A stretch of DNA of 64,000 nucleotides. It comes from Miltoncostaea sp050250915. GTDB lineage: Bacteria > Actinomycetota > Thermoleophilia > Miltoncostaeales > Miltoncostaeaceae. The notes beneath the pieces were generated by a model. The model saw only the letters and a program-made list of their open reading frames with translations. It was not told the origin of the DNA and did no database searches. Position numbers and translations under genes: made by a program. The stretch spans positions 77,974 through 141,973 of the forward strand of contig JBFWNT010000009.1 in assembly GCA_050250915.1 (NCBI GenBank), read 5' to 3'. How positions within the stretch are numbered: position 1 is the first letter of the stretch; each line of letters opens with the position of its first letter. Shown here one piece after another: positions 24,705 through 33,446 of the stretch.

Positions 24705-26263
24705 GCGGCGGCGGACGCGGCGGCGACGCTCCGGGCGGCCGGCAGCGCCTCGATCACGTCGGAGGCGATCGTCCCGTCGCCGTGCCCGGTCAGCTCCCCC
24801 GCGAGCGCGTGGAGGGCCACGGCGGACGCGGCGGCCGCGTGGGGCGCCATCCCCTTGGCGAGGCAGGTCACGACCACCCCGGTCAGCACGTCGCCCGTCC
24901 CGGCGGTCGCCAGCGCGGACGTGCCGTGCTCGGCCACCACCGGCACCGCCCCGGGCGCGGCGATCACGGTCCCGGCGCCCTTCAGCACCACGACGGCCCC
25001 GGAGCGCTCTGCCAGCTCGTGGGCGGACGCCAAGCGGTCGGCCTCCACCGCCTGCCGCTCGGCGCCCAGCAGGCGGGCCGCCTCCCCCGCGTGGGGCGTG
25101 ATGACGGTCGGCGCGGAGCGGTCCCGCAGGCGCTCGGGCTCGTGATGGAGGTGCCAGAGGCCGTCGGCGTCCAGCACGAGCGGCGTCGCCAGCCCCGACA
25201 GGAGCGCGGCCACCGCCTCGCCGGTGCCGTCGGCCCGCCCCAGCCCGGGGCCCAGCGCAACGGCGCCGACGCGCCCCGCCTGCGCCAGCGCCTCCTCGGC
25301 CCCCGCCGCGGTCAGATGACCGGTGCCGCCGTCGGGGAGGGGCGCCACCATCACCTCGAGCAGCTCGCCCGCGATGAGCGGCTGCACCGCCGCCGGGGCG
25401 CCCACCACGGTCAGGCCGGCGCCGGCGCGCAGGGTCGCGCGGGCGGCAAGGCCGGGCGCGCCGGTGAGCCCGGTCGCGCCGCCCACCACCAGCACCGCAC
25501 CGGCCCCGTACTTCTCGGAGTCGGTGGCCTTCGGCGGGATCGCCGCGGCGGCGGCGTGGCCGGCGAGCCAGGCCGCGGGGGCGAGCCGGACGGCGCGGGG
25601 GATCCCGATGTCGGCGACCTCCACCCGCCCGGCGCGGTCGCGGCCGGGCAGCACGCGCAGGCCGGGCATGTCGCCGTGGAAGGTCACCGTCAGATCCGCC
25701 CGCACCGCGTCGCCCGGCACGCGCCCGGTGTCGGCCTCCACGCCCGTCGGCACGTCGAGCGCCACGACGGGACCGGGGTGGGCCGCGAGCCACGCGACGG
25801 CCGGCGCGACGTCGTCGCGCGGCGGGCCGGTGGCCCCGGTGCCGAGGAGGGCGTCGACCGCCACCGCGCCCGGCGCGTGCGGCTCGTCGGCCCGGAAGGG
25901 CTCGACCCGGATGCCCACGGTGGAGGCGACCGTGGTCATGGTCGCGGCGTCGGGCGTCCGGGGCGGGGCGCCGCCGGGGGCGAGGACCCGCACCACCCAG
26001 CCGGCCTCCAGCAGGTGGCGCGCGACGACCATGCCGTCGCCGCCGTTGTTGCCCGTTCCCACCAGGATCACGGCGGCGCCGGCCTCCGGCCAGCCGTCCA
26101 GGATGGCCTCGGCGGCCGCCAGGCCGGCCCGCTCCATCAACACGATCGAGGGGATCGCGTGGACCCCGCTCGCGCGCGAGTCGGCGTCGCGCATCGCGGC
26201 CGCGTCGAACAGCGGCCGGCAGCGGGGTACGGGGGGCGGTGAGGAGGGCTGGGCGACGGCCAC
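24701..26263 (-). CDS. nnr: Bifunctional NAD(P)H-hydrate epimerase/dehydratase
   Basis: 520 residues from GTG 26263, with GGGAGG 8-9 bp upstream. The N-terminal YjeF_N epimerase domain has VGTGNNGGDGMVVARHL and VALDVPTGVEADTG. The C-terminal carbohydrate-kinase-like dehydratase domain has ALGPGLGR, LDADGLW, VITPHAGEAARLLG and ATAGTGDVLTGVV. It repairs hydrated NAD(P)H. It lies between acpS and alr. Confidence 0.95.
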   Translation of the reverse strand: MAVAQPSSPPPVPRCRPLFDAAAMRDADSRASGVHAIPSIVLMERAGLAAAEAILDGWPEAGAAVILVGTGNNGGDGMVVARHLLEAGWVVRVLAPGGAPPRTPDAATMTTVASTVGIRVEPFRADEPHAPGAVAVDALLGTGATGPPRDDVAPAVAWLAAHPGPVVALDVPTGVEADTGRVPGDAVRADLTVTFHGDMPGLRVLPGRDRAGRVEVADIGIPRAVRLAPAAWLAGHAAAAAIPPKATDSEKYGAGAVLVVGGATGLTGAPGLAARATLRAGAGLTVVGAPAAVQPLIAGELLEVMVAPLPDGGTGHLTAAGAEEALAQAGRVGAVALGPGLGRADGTGEAVAALLSGLATPLVLDADGLWHLHHEPERLRDRSAPTVITPHAGEAARLLGAERQAVEADRLASAHELAERSGAVVVLKGAGTVIAAPGAVPVVAEHGTSALATAGTGDVLTGVVVTCLAKGMAPHAAAASAVALHALAGELTGHGDGTIASDVIEALPAARSVAAASAAA

Positions 26264-26280
26264 GCCGCAATCCTCCCAGA

Positions 26281-26670
26281 TCAGCCCCCCGGGACCGCCT
26301 CCCCCGGCGCCTCCGCGATCGCGAAGGCCATCGCGGTGTCGCGCCCGTGGGTCAGCGACACGTGGACGACGGTCACCCCCAGCCGGCGCGCCCGCTCGGC
26401 GTACTTGCCGTGCAGCGCGATGGTCGGCGCCCCGCGGCCGCGGACCACCTCGACCTCGCGCCAGCGGGTCATGCCGATGCCGAGCGCCTTCCCCACCGCC
26501 TCCTTGGCCGCGAAGCGGGCGGCGTAATGCTGTGGCGGGAACGGCTTGCGCGAGCAGTACGCCTGCTCCGCGTCGGTGAAGCACCGCTCCGCCAGCCGGG
26601 GCCGTTTGCGCAGCGACTCGGCGAAGCGGTCGATCTCGACGACGTCCACGCCGACCCCGACGGTGGCCAA
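26281..26670 (-). CDS. acpS: Holo-[acyl-carrier-protein] synthase
   Basis: 129 residues. The Mg-binding Asp is in GVGVDVVEIDRF and the Glu in ARFAAKEAVGKALG, followed by VVHVSLTHGRDTAMAFAIAE. It attaches phosphopantetheine to ACP. The N-terminus requires TTG 26670 (MATVGVGVD...), because no ATG or GTG lies between the glmS stop and the first strand. It is 18 bp from glmS and 18 bp from nnr, so it is part of the block. Confidence 0.95.
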   Translation of the reverse strand: MATVGVGVDVVEIDRFAESLRKRPRLAERCFTDAEQAYCSRKPFPPQHYAARFAAKEAVGKALGIGMTRWREVEVVRGRGAPTIALHGKYAERARRLGVTVVHVSLTHGRDTAMAFAIAEAPGEAVPGG

Positions 26671-26687
26671 CGGCCGAACCTCAGCCT

Positions 26688-28529
26688 CTACTCGACGGTG
26701 ACGGTCTTGGCCAGATTGCGCGGCTGGTCCACGTTCAGACCGCGTGCGCGGGCCAGGCCGTAGGCGAAGATCTGCAGGGGGATCACCGCGCTGATCGGCG
26801 ACAGCAGCGCCTGCGTGCGGGGGGCCCAGAGGATGTCGTCGGCGTGCTTGTCGATCTCCTCGTTGCCCTCGGTCGCGACCGCGATGACCCGCGCGCCGCG
26901 CGCACGGACCTCCTGGATGTTGGAGACGACCTTGTCGAAGACGTGGCCGTCGGTGGCCACCACCACCACCGGGGAGCCCTCCTCCAGCAGCGCGATCGGC
27001 CCGTGCTTCATCTCCCCCGCCGGGTACGCCTCGGTGGGGATGTAGCTGATCTCCTTCAGCTTCAGCGCGCCCTCGAAGCACACCGGCACGCCCACGTGGC
27101 GGCCCAGGTACAGGAAGAAGGGCTTCTCGGCGTAGGTCGCCGCGACCTCCATGACCGACGCGGGCGCCGGCGACTCGAGGTAGGCCTGCACGACGTCCGG
27201 GACCCGCCGCAGCTCGTCGGCCAGGTCGAGGGCGCCGGCCGAGGTGAGCGCCCACTTGAGGCGGCCGAGCTTCAGGGCCAGCAGCGAGAGCGCCATCACC
27301 TGGGCGGTGTGGGTCTTGGTCGCGGCCACGCCGATCTCGAGGCCGGCGCGCGTGTAGAGCACGCCGTCCGAGTCGCGGGTCGACTGGGACCCCATGATGT
27401 TGGTGAGCGCCACCACATGGGCGCCGCGCTCGCGGGCGACGCGCATGGCGGCGAGGGTGTCGGCGGTCTCGCCGCTCTGGGTGATGCCGATCACCAGGTC
27501 GCCGGGGCCGGCGAGGCAGGTGCGGTAGCGGTACTCGGAGGCGACCTCCACGTGCACCGGCACGCGGGCCCAGTCCTCGATGAGGTACCGGCCGACCAGG
27601 CCGGCGTGGTACGAGGTGCCGCAGGCCACGATGTGGATCCGCTCCACGCGGGCCAGGGCGGCGTCGTCCAGGCCGAAGCCCAGCAGGTCCACCGAGCCGT
27701 CGGGCCGCAGGCGGTCGCCGATCGTGTCCCACAGGGCGGCCGGCTGCTCGTGGATCTCCTTGAGCATGAACGTCTCGTAGCCGCCCTTCTCGGCGGCGTC
27801 CTCGTCCCAGTCGACCGTCTGCGAGGCGCGGGTCTCGACCTCGACGCCGCCCTGCCACAGCGTGTGCCCGGAGGCGTCGATGCTCACGACCTCGTCGTCC
27901 TCCAGCAGCATGATCTCGCGGGTCTCGGAGAGGAACGCGGGGATCGCGGAGGCGATGAACCGCTCGCCCTCGCCGATGCCCACCACCAGCGGGCACTCCC
28001 GGCGGGAGGCGACCAGGCGGCCCGGCTCGTCGACGTGCGCCACCACGAAGGCGAAGTGCCCGCCGAGGCGCGGCAGCACCTCGCGGACGGCCGCGGCCAG
28101 GTCGCCGCGGTACTCGCGGGCGATCAGGTTGGGGACGACCTCGGTGTCGGTCTCGGATCGGAACACGATGCCGAGGTCCTGCAGCTCGCTGCGGAGCTCC
28201 AGGTAGTTCTCGATGATCCCGTTCATCACGACCAGGACGCTGCCGTCGGCGCTGACGTGCGGGTGCGCGTTCTCGGCGGTCACCCGCCCGTGGGTGGCCC
28301 AGCGGGTGTGGCCGAGGCCGGCGGTGGCGCCGGAGCCGTCCTTCTCGCCGGCGGCGTCGCGCAGGCGCGAAAGGTTCCCGACCGCGCGGACCGACTCGGC
28401 GACGCCCTGGTCCTCGGCGAGGAGCGCGAAGCCCGCGGAGTCGTAGCCGCGGTACTCGAGGCGCTCCAGCCCCGTCAGGATGAGCTCACGGCAGGGTCGC
28501 CCGCCGACGTACCCGATGATCCCGCACAT
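26688..28529 (-). CDS. glmS: Glutamine--fructose-6-phosphate aminotransferase
   Basis: 613 residues from ATG 28529. The N-terminal nucleophile Cys2 is in MCGIIGYVGG, with glutaminase block GLGHTRWATHG. Two SIS domains follow (VACGTSYHAGLVGRYLIE; ITQSGETADTLAAMR). The C-terminus DQPRNLAKTVTVE is canonical. It makes glucosamine-6-phosphate, the substrate of GlmM encoded just upstream. Confidence 0.97.
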   Translation of the reverse strand: MCGIIGYVGGRPCRELILTGLERLEYRGYDSAGFALLAEDQGVAESVRAVGNLSRLRDAAGEKDGSGATAGLGHTRWATHGRVTAENAHPHVSADGSVLVVMNGIIENYLELRSELQDLGIVFRSETDTEVVPNLIAREYRGDLAAAVREVLPRLGGHFAFVVAHVDEPGRLVASRRECPLVVGIGEGERFIASAIPAFLSETREIMLLEDDEVVSIDASGHTLWQGGVEVETRASQTVDWDEDAAEKGGYETFMLKEIHEQPAALWDTIGDRLRPDGSVDLLGFGLDDAALARVERIHIVACGTSYHAGLVGRYLIEDWARVPVHVEVASEYRYRTCLAGPGDLVIGITQSGETADTLAAMRVARERGAHVVALTNIMGSQSTRDSDGVLYTRAGLEIGVAATKTHTAQVMALSLLALKLGRLKWALTSAGALDLADELRRVPDVVQAYLESPAPASVMEVAATYAEKPFFLYLGRHVGVPVCFEGALKLKEISYIPTEAYPAGEMKHGPIALLEEGSPVVVVATDGHVFDKVVSNIQEVRARGARVIAVATEGNEEIDKHADDILWAPRTQALLSPISAVIPLQIFAYGLARARGLNVDQPRNLAKTVTVE

Positions 28530-28566
28530 GCAGCTGTGTCCTTCCGTCGCCGTCAGCGAAGGCGTC

Positions 28567-29901
28567 CTACGGTAGCCGCCCGCCCAGCTCCCGCTCCACC
28601 GCGATCGAGATCTCTCTACACCAGTGATCGCAAGACTGGACGGTCGGCGCCTCGACCATCACCCGGACGAGGGGCTCCGTCCCCGACGAACGGACGACGA
28701 CGCGGCCGTCGTCACCCAGCTCCGCCTCCGCGCGCCGCACCGCCTCCCACACGCCGGCGGCGTCCGGGAGGTCCTGCTTGCGGTCGACCACGATGTTCAC
28801 CAGCTTCTGGGGCAGGCGCTGGACGATGGCCGCCGCCGTCCGCAGGTCCTCGCCCCGCTCGCGCAGCGCGCGCAGCAGGTGCAGGCCGGCGGCGAGGCCG
28901 TCGCCCGAGGGGCCGTGGGAGAGGTCGATGAGGTGGCCGCTCTGCTCGCCGCCCAGGACGAAGCCGTTGCCGCGCATCTCCTCCATGACGTAGCGGTCGC
29001 CGACGTCGGTCCACCGCACCTCGATCCCCTCCGCGGCCATCGCCCGCCGGAAGCCGAGGTTGGTCATGGTCGTGGTGACCACCGCGTCGCCCGGCAGCTC
29101 GCCGCGCGCGCGCTTCGCGACCGCGCAGAGGGCCAGGATCTGGTCGCCGTCCACGGGGTCGCCGCCCGCGTCGACCGCCAGCACCCGGTCGCCGTCGCCG
29201 TCGAACGCCAGGCCCAGGTCGGCGCCCGCCTCCAGGACGGCCGCCGACAGCAGCCCGAGGTCGGTGGACCCGCAGCCGTCGTTGATGTTCACGCCGTCCG
29301 GCTCGATGCCGATGGAGCGCAGCGTCGCGCCCAGCCGCACCAGCACCTCCGGCGCGGTGACGGTGGTGGCGCCGTTGGCGCAGTCGATCACGACCTGCAT
29401 GCCGGTGAGGTCCACCCCGGCGCGCTCCACCATCGCGTCGACGTACTGCGAGCGGCCACCCAGCCAGGTCTCGATGGTGCCGAGGGCGCCGGCCGTGGGA
29501 CGCGTGCCGTCCTCCGCGGCCATCGCCGCCTCGATCGCGGCCTCGTCGGCGTCGGCCAGCTTGAAGCCGTCGGCCCCGAACAGCTTGATGCCGTTGTCGG
29601 GGAACGGGTTGTGCGAGGCGCTGATGACCGCGCCCGCCGCCGCGTCGGACGACGCGACCAGCTCGGCGACCGCCGGCGTGGGGATCACGCCCAGCAGCAC
29701 GGCGTGCGCGCCGGTGCTGGCGAGGCCCGCGGCCATCGCGCTCTCGAGCATGGGCCCGCTCAGCCGCGTGTCGCGGCCGATCATGACGCGGGAGCCCTCG
29801 GGGAGCCGCCCGCCCAGGGCGCGGCCGAGCGCCAGGGCGAGCTCCGGTGTCAGCTCGCGGTTGGCGACCCCCCGGACACCATCGGTGCCGAAGAGCCGCC
29901 G
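28567..29901 (-). CDS. glmM: Phosphoglucosamine mutase (start codon unclear)
   Basis: About 444 residues. The conserved N-terminus RRLFGTDGVRGVANRELTPE begins at 29901, and the phosphoserine loop is VISASHNPFPDNG. The Mg loop is DGDGDR, and the C-terminal phosphate loop is VRSSGTEPLVRVMVE. No ATG, GTG, TTG or CTG lies in frame between the rpsI stop (29937) and FGTDG. The first ATG (29784) would remove the first 39 conserved residues and the substrate-contacting strand. Either a non-standard start (GTA 29940 or ACG 29928) or a sequence error must be assumed. Confidence 0.9.
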   Translation of the reverse strand, partial: RRLFGTDGVRGVANRELTPELALALGRALGGRLPEGSRVMIGRDTRLSGPMLESAMAAGLASTGAHAVLLGVIPTPAVAELVASSDAAAGAVISASHNPFPDNGIKLFGADGFKLADADEAAIEAAMAAEDGTRPTAGALGTIETWLGGRSQYVDAMVERAGVDLTGMQVVIDCANGATTVTAPEVLVRLGATLRSIGIEPDGVNINDGCGSTDLGLLSAAVLEAGADLGLAFDGDGDRVLAVDAGGDPVDGDQILALCAVAKRARGELPGDAVVTTTMTNLGFRRAMAAEGIEVRWTDVGDRYVMEEMRGNGFVLGGEQSGHLIDLSHGPSGDGLAAGLHLLRALRERGEDLRTAAAIVQRLPQKLVNIVVDRKQDLPDAAGVWEAVRRAEAELGDDGRVVVRSSGTEPLVRVMVEAPTVQSCDHWCREISIAVERELGGRLP

Positions 29902-29936
29902 CGCGGGCGGTGGGGTCGCCCCGGCCGTAGGGGTTG

Positions 29937-30347
29937 TTACCGCTTCGAGAACTGCGGGCGCTTGCGGGCGCCCTTGAGCCCGGCCTTCTTGCGCTCCTTG
30001 ATGCGCGCGTCGCGCGTCAGGAAGCCCTCGCGCTTGAGGTCGGGACGGAGCGCCTCGTCGGCGACCGTCAGGGCGCGGGCGATGCCGTGGCGCAGCGCGC
30101 CGGCCTGACCGGAGACGCCGCCGCCGTGCAGGAGGGCGACCACGTCGAAGCGGCCCTCGGTGCCCGTGACCGTGAGGGGCTGGCGCGCCTCGGTCACCAG
30201 GACCTTACGGCCGAAGAACTCGTCGATCGGGCGGCCGTTGCAGGTGATCGCGCCGGAGCCGGGAGTGAGCGTGACGCGCGCGACGGCGCTCTTGCGCTTG
30301 CCGGTGGCGCGGTAGCGGGCCGCGCCCGCGGGAGTCTCGGTGCTCAT
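29937..30347 (-). CDS. rpsI: 30S ribosomal protein S9
   Basis: 136 residues. YRATGKRKSAVARVTLTPGSG at the start (the tail of a short N-terminal extension) and the C-terminus RKKAGLKGARKRPQFSKR are diagnostic of S9; its last Lys-Arg reaches the ribosomal P site. Start ATG 30347 overlaps the rplM stop (ATGA), the usual coupled pair. Confidence 0.98.
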   Translation of the reverse strand: MSTETPAGAARYRATGKRKSAVARVTLTPGSGAITCNGRPIDEFFGRKVLVTEARQPLTVTGTEGRFDVVALLHGGGVSGQAGALRHGIARALTVADEALRPDLKREGFLTRDARIKERKKAGLKGARKRPQFSKR

Positions 30348-30796
30348 GCGGTGACCTCCGCGACGCGGGTGAGGCGCAGCGGCTTGGGCTGCTGCGCGGC
30401 GTGCGGGTGCTCGCCGCCCGCGTAGATCTTGAGCTTCGTCAGCTGGGCGCGGCCGAGGCTGTTCTTCGGGAGCATCCCGCGGACGGCCTTGCGCAGGACC
30501 TCCTCGGGGCGGCGCTCGAGCTGCTCGCCGAGGGTCCTGCTGCGGATGCCGCCCGGGTAGCCCGAGTGACGCCAGTAGCGCTTGTCACGGAGCTTGTTAC
30601 CGGTGACCGTGACCTTCTCCGCGTTCACGACGACCACGAAGTCGCCGGTGTCGCAGTGCCGCGTGTACCAGGGCGAGCGCTTGCCCGCGAGGGTTTCGGC
30701 GATGACCGACGCGAGCCGGCCCAGGTTCTGGCCCTCCGCATCGACGATCCACCACTGGCGATCGACGGTTCCGGGCTTTGCGCTGACTGTGCTCAC
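30344..30796 (-). CDS. rplM: 50S ribosomal protein L13
   Basis: 150 residues from GTG 30796; ATG 30823 is an in-frame alternative giving a nine-residue extension. Diagnostic blocks: WWIVDAEGQNLGRLAS, DTGDFVVVVNAEKV, YWRHSGYPGG and GMLPKNSLGRAQL. AAGAGG lies 12 bp before the GTG. First gene of the rplM-rpsI-glmM-glmS block, behind a good promoter at 30862-30890. Confidence 0.97.
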   Translation of the reverse strand: MSTVSAKPGTVDRQWWIVDAEGQNLGRLASVIAETLAGKRSPWYTRHCDTGDFVVVVNAEKVTVTGNKLRDKRYWRHSGYPGGIRSRTLGEQLERRPEEVLRKAVRGMLPKNSLGRAQLTKLKIYAGGEHPHAAQQPKPLRLTRVAEVTA

Positions 30797-30861
30797 GTGC
30801 GGGTCCGACCTCTTCCCTGACATGACGACGCGGCGCGAGAGCGCCGCGAGAACGACCGCGG

Positions 30862-30890
30862 AGTCTAGGAAAATGCGGGTGTCGTCGCAA
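30862..30890 (-). promoter_or_regulatory. Sigma70-type promoter of the rplM operon
   Basis: On the minus strand TTGCGA (30890-30885), a 17-bp spacer and TAGACT (30867-30862). Transcription would start near 30855 with a leader of about 60 bases. It is the clearest housekeeping-type promoter in the window. Confidence 0.6.
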
Positions 30891-30998
30891 CCCGAAGGGC
30901 CTCCACCGGGCTGGACACGACGACTCGTGAGGTTTACAACTGATACACCGGATAACGGATTGGAGGATCGCGCCGTCACTGATGACGGCCCGTCCACG

Positions 30999-31385
30999 AT
31001 GGAGACCCGCTCGGTGAGCCGGTGCGTCGCGATCGCGGCGCACGGAAAGAGATGCCAGCAGAGCCCCTTCCGCGGGAGCCCGTACTGCTGGCACCACACC
31101 CAGAGCCGCAAGGTCTGGGCGCCCAGCCGGCCCCTGTCCGCGAGCGCCAGCCGCGAGCGGGCCGCGCGTGCCGCCGAGGCGGCGGCCGAGGCGGTGCCCA
31201 AGGTCGACGTGGAGGCGTTCGCCGCCCGCCTGGCCGCGTCGCTCGGGCCCGAGAAGCTGGTCGAGATGGTGGAGTTCCTGGAGGGTCCCGACGACGGGGC
31301 GTACCTCCTGGTGAAGGACGACGGCGGGCTGCTCTCCGAGCACAGCCGCTCGCCGCGCCCCTCCCGCACCCGCCGCACCGCGTAG
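30999..31385 (+). CDS. Small protein with Cys/His-rich N-terminus
   Basis: 128 residues from ATG 30999; TTG 30960 is an alternative. The N-terminus has RCVAIAAHGKRCQQSPFRGSPYC followed by WHH; its Cys-x9-Cys-x9-Cys-x2-His spacing would fit a zinc knuckle of the kind found in small actinobacterial proteins of unknown function. The rest is an Ala-rich helical segment and an acidic C-terminal half (LVEMVEFLEGPDDGAYLL). Divergent from rplM. No function is assigned. Confidence 0.65.
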   Translation: METRSVSRCVAIAAHGKRCQQSPFRGSPYCWHHTQSRKVWAPSRPLSASASRERAARAAEAAAEAVPKVDVEAFAARLAASLGPEKLVEMVEFLEGPDDGAYLLVKDDGGLLSEHSRSPRPSRTRRTA

Positions 31386-31389
31386 CGCG

Positions 31390-31406
31390 GAGCCGCCGGG
31401 CGGCTC
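31390..31406. terminator. Hairpin between convergent genes
   Basis: GAGCCGCCGGGCGGCTC, an inverted repeat with up to 8 bp per arm, lies exactly between the stop of the Cys/His-rich gene (31385) and the stop of the cupin gene (31405). There is no T tract, so it is a likely but weak bidirectional terminator. Confidence 0.4.
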
Positions 31407-31797
31407 AGCCCTCGGGGTCCTCCCAGAGGCCCTCGACCATCTCCGCGTCGCCGTCGCCGAGCGGGCCGAAGGCGAGCACCTCCAGGCCGTCGGGCCCGGC
31501 CTCCATGCCGTGCGCCACGCCGGGGCCGATGCGCACGACGTCCTTCGGCGAGAGCTCCACCAGCTCGTCGTCCAGCTTCAGGACCCCGGAGCCCGAGAGC
31601 ACCACGTAGAACTCCTCGACGGTGCCGTGGCGGTGCGAGAACGGCTGGCGCTTGCCCGGCTTGACCACGATGTGGCCGAAGCCCGTCTGCTCGGCGCCCA
31701 GCTCGCGGCGGGGGAAGCGGGCCTCCTGGCTGTCCCCGAAGCCGTGCTTGGCGGCCTGGTCCTCGACGTCGCCGAGGTTGACGCGGCTCCAGCTCAC
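31405..31797 (-). CDS. Cupin-domain protein
   Basis: 130 residues from GTG 31797 (GTGA overlap with the S4 gene). Cupin motif 1 is FSHRHGTVEEFYVVLSGSG with two His and a Glu; motif 2 is GPGVAHGMEAG with the third His. A single-domain beta-barrel, probably metal-binding. Substrate unknown. Last gene of a unit with citrate synthase and the S4 protein. Confidence 0.82.
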   Translation of the reverse strand: MSWSRVNLGDVEDQAAKHGFGDSQEARFPRRELGAEQTGFGHIVVKPGKRQPFSHRHGTVEEFYVVLSGSGVLKLDDELVELSPKDVVRIGPGVAHGMEAGPDGLEVLAFGPLGDGDAEMVEGLWEDPEG

Positions 31798-32210
31798 ACC
31801 CCGGTGGTACCCCCGCCGCGGCGCCGCGAACCCGCGCGCTGGGCCTCGAGCCGGCGGCGGTCCCGCTTGCTGGGGCGCCCCTGCAGGTCGTGGCCGAGCG
31901 GCGGCGCCATGCGGCGCAGGTCGCGCTGGCGCTCCCGCCGCGCCCGTGACTCCTCGCTCTCCTCGTAGAGACCCTGCGCCTGCGATGCCGGCCCGCGCTT
32001 GTCGGCCAGGCCGAGGACCTCCACGGCGAACACGGCCTCCCCGACGCTGATCTCGAGCCGGTCGCCCACCCGGACCTCCTTGGCGGGCTTCACGCGCTGG
32101 CCGTCGACGTGGACGCGGCCGCCGGCGACGGCCTCGGTGGCCAGCGATCGCGTCTTGAAGAAGCGCGCGGCCCAGAGCCACTTGTCGATGCGCACCTTCT
32201 CCCCCGTCAC
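31794..32210 (-). CDS. S4-domain RNA-binding protein (Hsp15/HslR-like)
   Basis: 138 residues from GTG 32210 (GTGA overlap with citrate synthase). The S4 domain occupies about residues 5-65: VRIDKWLWAARFFKTRSLA, GGRVHVDGQRVKPAKEVRVGDRLEI. A basic tail (RRERQRDLRR, SKRDRRRLEAQRAGSRRRGGG) follows. Hsp15-type proteins bind 50S subunits carrying stalled nascent chains; that role is inferred from family membership. Confidence 0.88.
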   Translation of the reverse strand: MTGEKVRIDKWLWAARFFKTRSLATEAVAGGRVHVDGQRVKPAKEVRVGDRLEISVGEAVFAVEVLGLADKRGPASQAQGLYEESEESRARRERQRDLRRMAPPLGHDLQGRPSKRDRRRLEAQRAGSRRRGGGTTGV

Positions 32211-33388
32211 GGCGTGGATGATCCCACCGGCGGCGGGCCGGTGTAGCGCGAGCGGGGTCGCACCAGCCGGTCGTCGCGCCGGGCCTCCAGCGCGTGCGCC
32301 ACCCAGCCGGCGGAGCGGCCGAGCGCGAACAGCCCCAGCGCGGCGCCGGCGGGCAGCCGGAGCGCGCGCGCCAGCGCGGCGAGCCCCAGGTCGAGGGTGG
32401 GCCGCAGCCCGAGCTGCTCTTCCGCCAGCGCCACCAGGCCGGTGACCGCCGGGTCGGCGGGGGCCGCGAGCCGCAGCAGCTCGGCCCCGCGGGGGTCGCC
32501 GTCCGGGTAGAGGGGGTGCCCGAACCCCGGCAGGCCGCCGCCGTCGGTGAGCGCGCGCTCGGCGGCGCGGGCGGGGCCGTCGGCGGCGGCGTCGCGCACC
32601 AGCGCCTCCACGCGGTCGGTGAGGCCGCCGTGACGGCGCCCGCGCAGCGCGCAGAGAGCGGCGAGCAGCACGTGCTCCACCCCCGCGTCGGCCGACGCGA
32701 CCGTCCGGGCGGTGAACGCGCTGACGTTGAGCTCGTGGTCGGCCGACAGGATCAGCGCCGCCTCGATGTCGCGCGGCCGGTCCGAGCCCCACCCGTGCGC
32801 GAGGCGCTCGGCCAGCCGTCCCGGCCCCCGCGCCCCCGCGGCCGTGAACATCCCGGCGACGACGCGCGCCGCCCCGCGCAGCGCCGCGGCGTCGCCCGCG
32901 CCGAGGGTGGCGAGCGACGTCTCCCCGGCGGCGGTCAGGTGGGCGGCGAGCGCGGCGACCACCGGACCGCCCAGCAGCGGCATCGCATCGGGGGCGTCGC
33001 CGGCGGCGGCCGGGAGCAACGCGGCGGCCTCGCCCGGGTCGCCGGTCCACAGCAGCGCCGCGACCTCCTCGAACGTCCGCTCCCGCGAGAGGGCGACGAT
33101 GTCGTGACCGCGGATGAAGGCCCGGCCGCCCTCGATCAGCGTCAGCTCCGAGTCGAGCACCGGCAGCCCCCAGTGGAGCTGGCCGTGGGCCGCCAGCCCG
33201 CGGTCGCGCGATGTCTCGCGGCGGGCGATGAGGGCCTCGACGGGCGCCCGCGGGTAACGGCGGGCGCGGGACGGGCCGGGCCCCGGCTCGGAGGCCAGCA
33301 GCCCCCGGCTGACGTAGGCGTAGAGCGTGGCGCGGGACACGCCGAGGGCGTCGGCGGCCTCGGCGGCGCTCATCGTCTCGACAGCCAT
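32207..33388 (-). CDS. Citrate synthase with N-terminal MerR-like HTH domain
   Basis: 393 residues from ATG 33388. Residues about 5-50 are an excisionase/MerR-type HTH (MSAAEAADALGVSRATLYAYVSRGLLASE). The remainder is citrate synthase: SADHELNVSAFTARTVAS contains the first catalytic His, GFGHPLYPDGDPR the second His region, and the Asp follows near LGLRPTLDLGLAAL. The domain fusion suggests an enzyme that also binds DNA, or a regulator derived from one. An inverted repeat lies 2 bp upstream of its start, ideal for autoregulation. Divergent from the DRE-TIM synthase gene. Confidence 0.88.
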   Translation of the reverse strand: MAVETMSAAEAADALGVSRATLYAYVSRGLLASEPGPGPSRARRYPRAPVEALIARRETSRDRGLAAHGQLHWGLPVLDSELTLIEGGRAFIRGHDIVALSRERTFEEVAALLWTGDPGEAAALLPAAAGDAPDAMPLLGGPVVAALAAHLTAAGETSLATLGAGDAAALRGAARVVAGMFTAAGARGPGRLAERLAHGWGSDRPRDIEAALILSADHELNVSAFTARTVASADAGVEHVLLAALCALRGRRHGGLTDRVEALVRDAAADGPARAAERALTDGGGLPGFGHPLYPDGDPRGAELLRLAAPADPAVTGLVALAEEQLGLRPTLDLGLAALARALRLPAGAALGLFALGRSAGWVAHALEARRDDRLVRPRSRYTGPPPVGSSTP

Positions 33389-33390
33389 GC

Positions 33391-33409
33391 ATTGATCATA
33401 GCGATCAAT
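33391..33409. promoter_or_regulatory. Operator-like inverted repeat
   Basis: ATTGATC-ATAGC-GATCAAT, two perfect 7-bp arms around 5 bp, in the 58-bp gap between the HTH-citrate synthase and the divergent DRE-TIM gene. It is unusually AT-rich for this genome. The HTH domain encoded next to it is the obvious candidate binder (inference). Confidence 0.6.
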
Positions 33410-33410
33410 A

Positions 33411-33440
33411 TTGACGGCATGATGCGGCGGTCCGTACCTT
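33411..33440 (+). promoter_or_regulatory. Promoter giving a probable leaderless transcript
   Basis: TTGACG at 33411-33416, an 18-bp spacer, TACCTT at 33435-33440, then only six bases to the ATG at 33447. A normal initiation distance would put the first transcribed base at or next to the A of the ATG. The -35 element touches the operator-like repeat. Confidence 0.45.
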
Positions 33441-33446
33441 CGGTGC

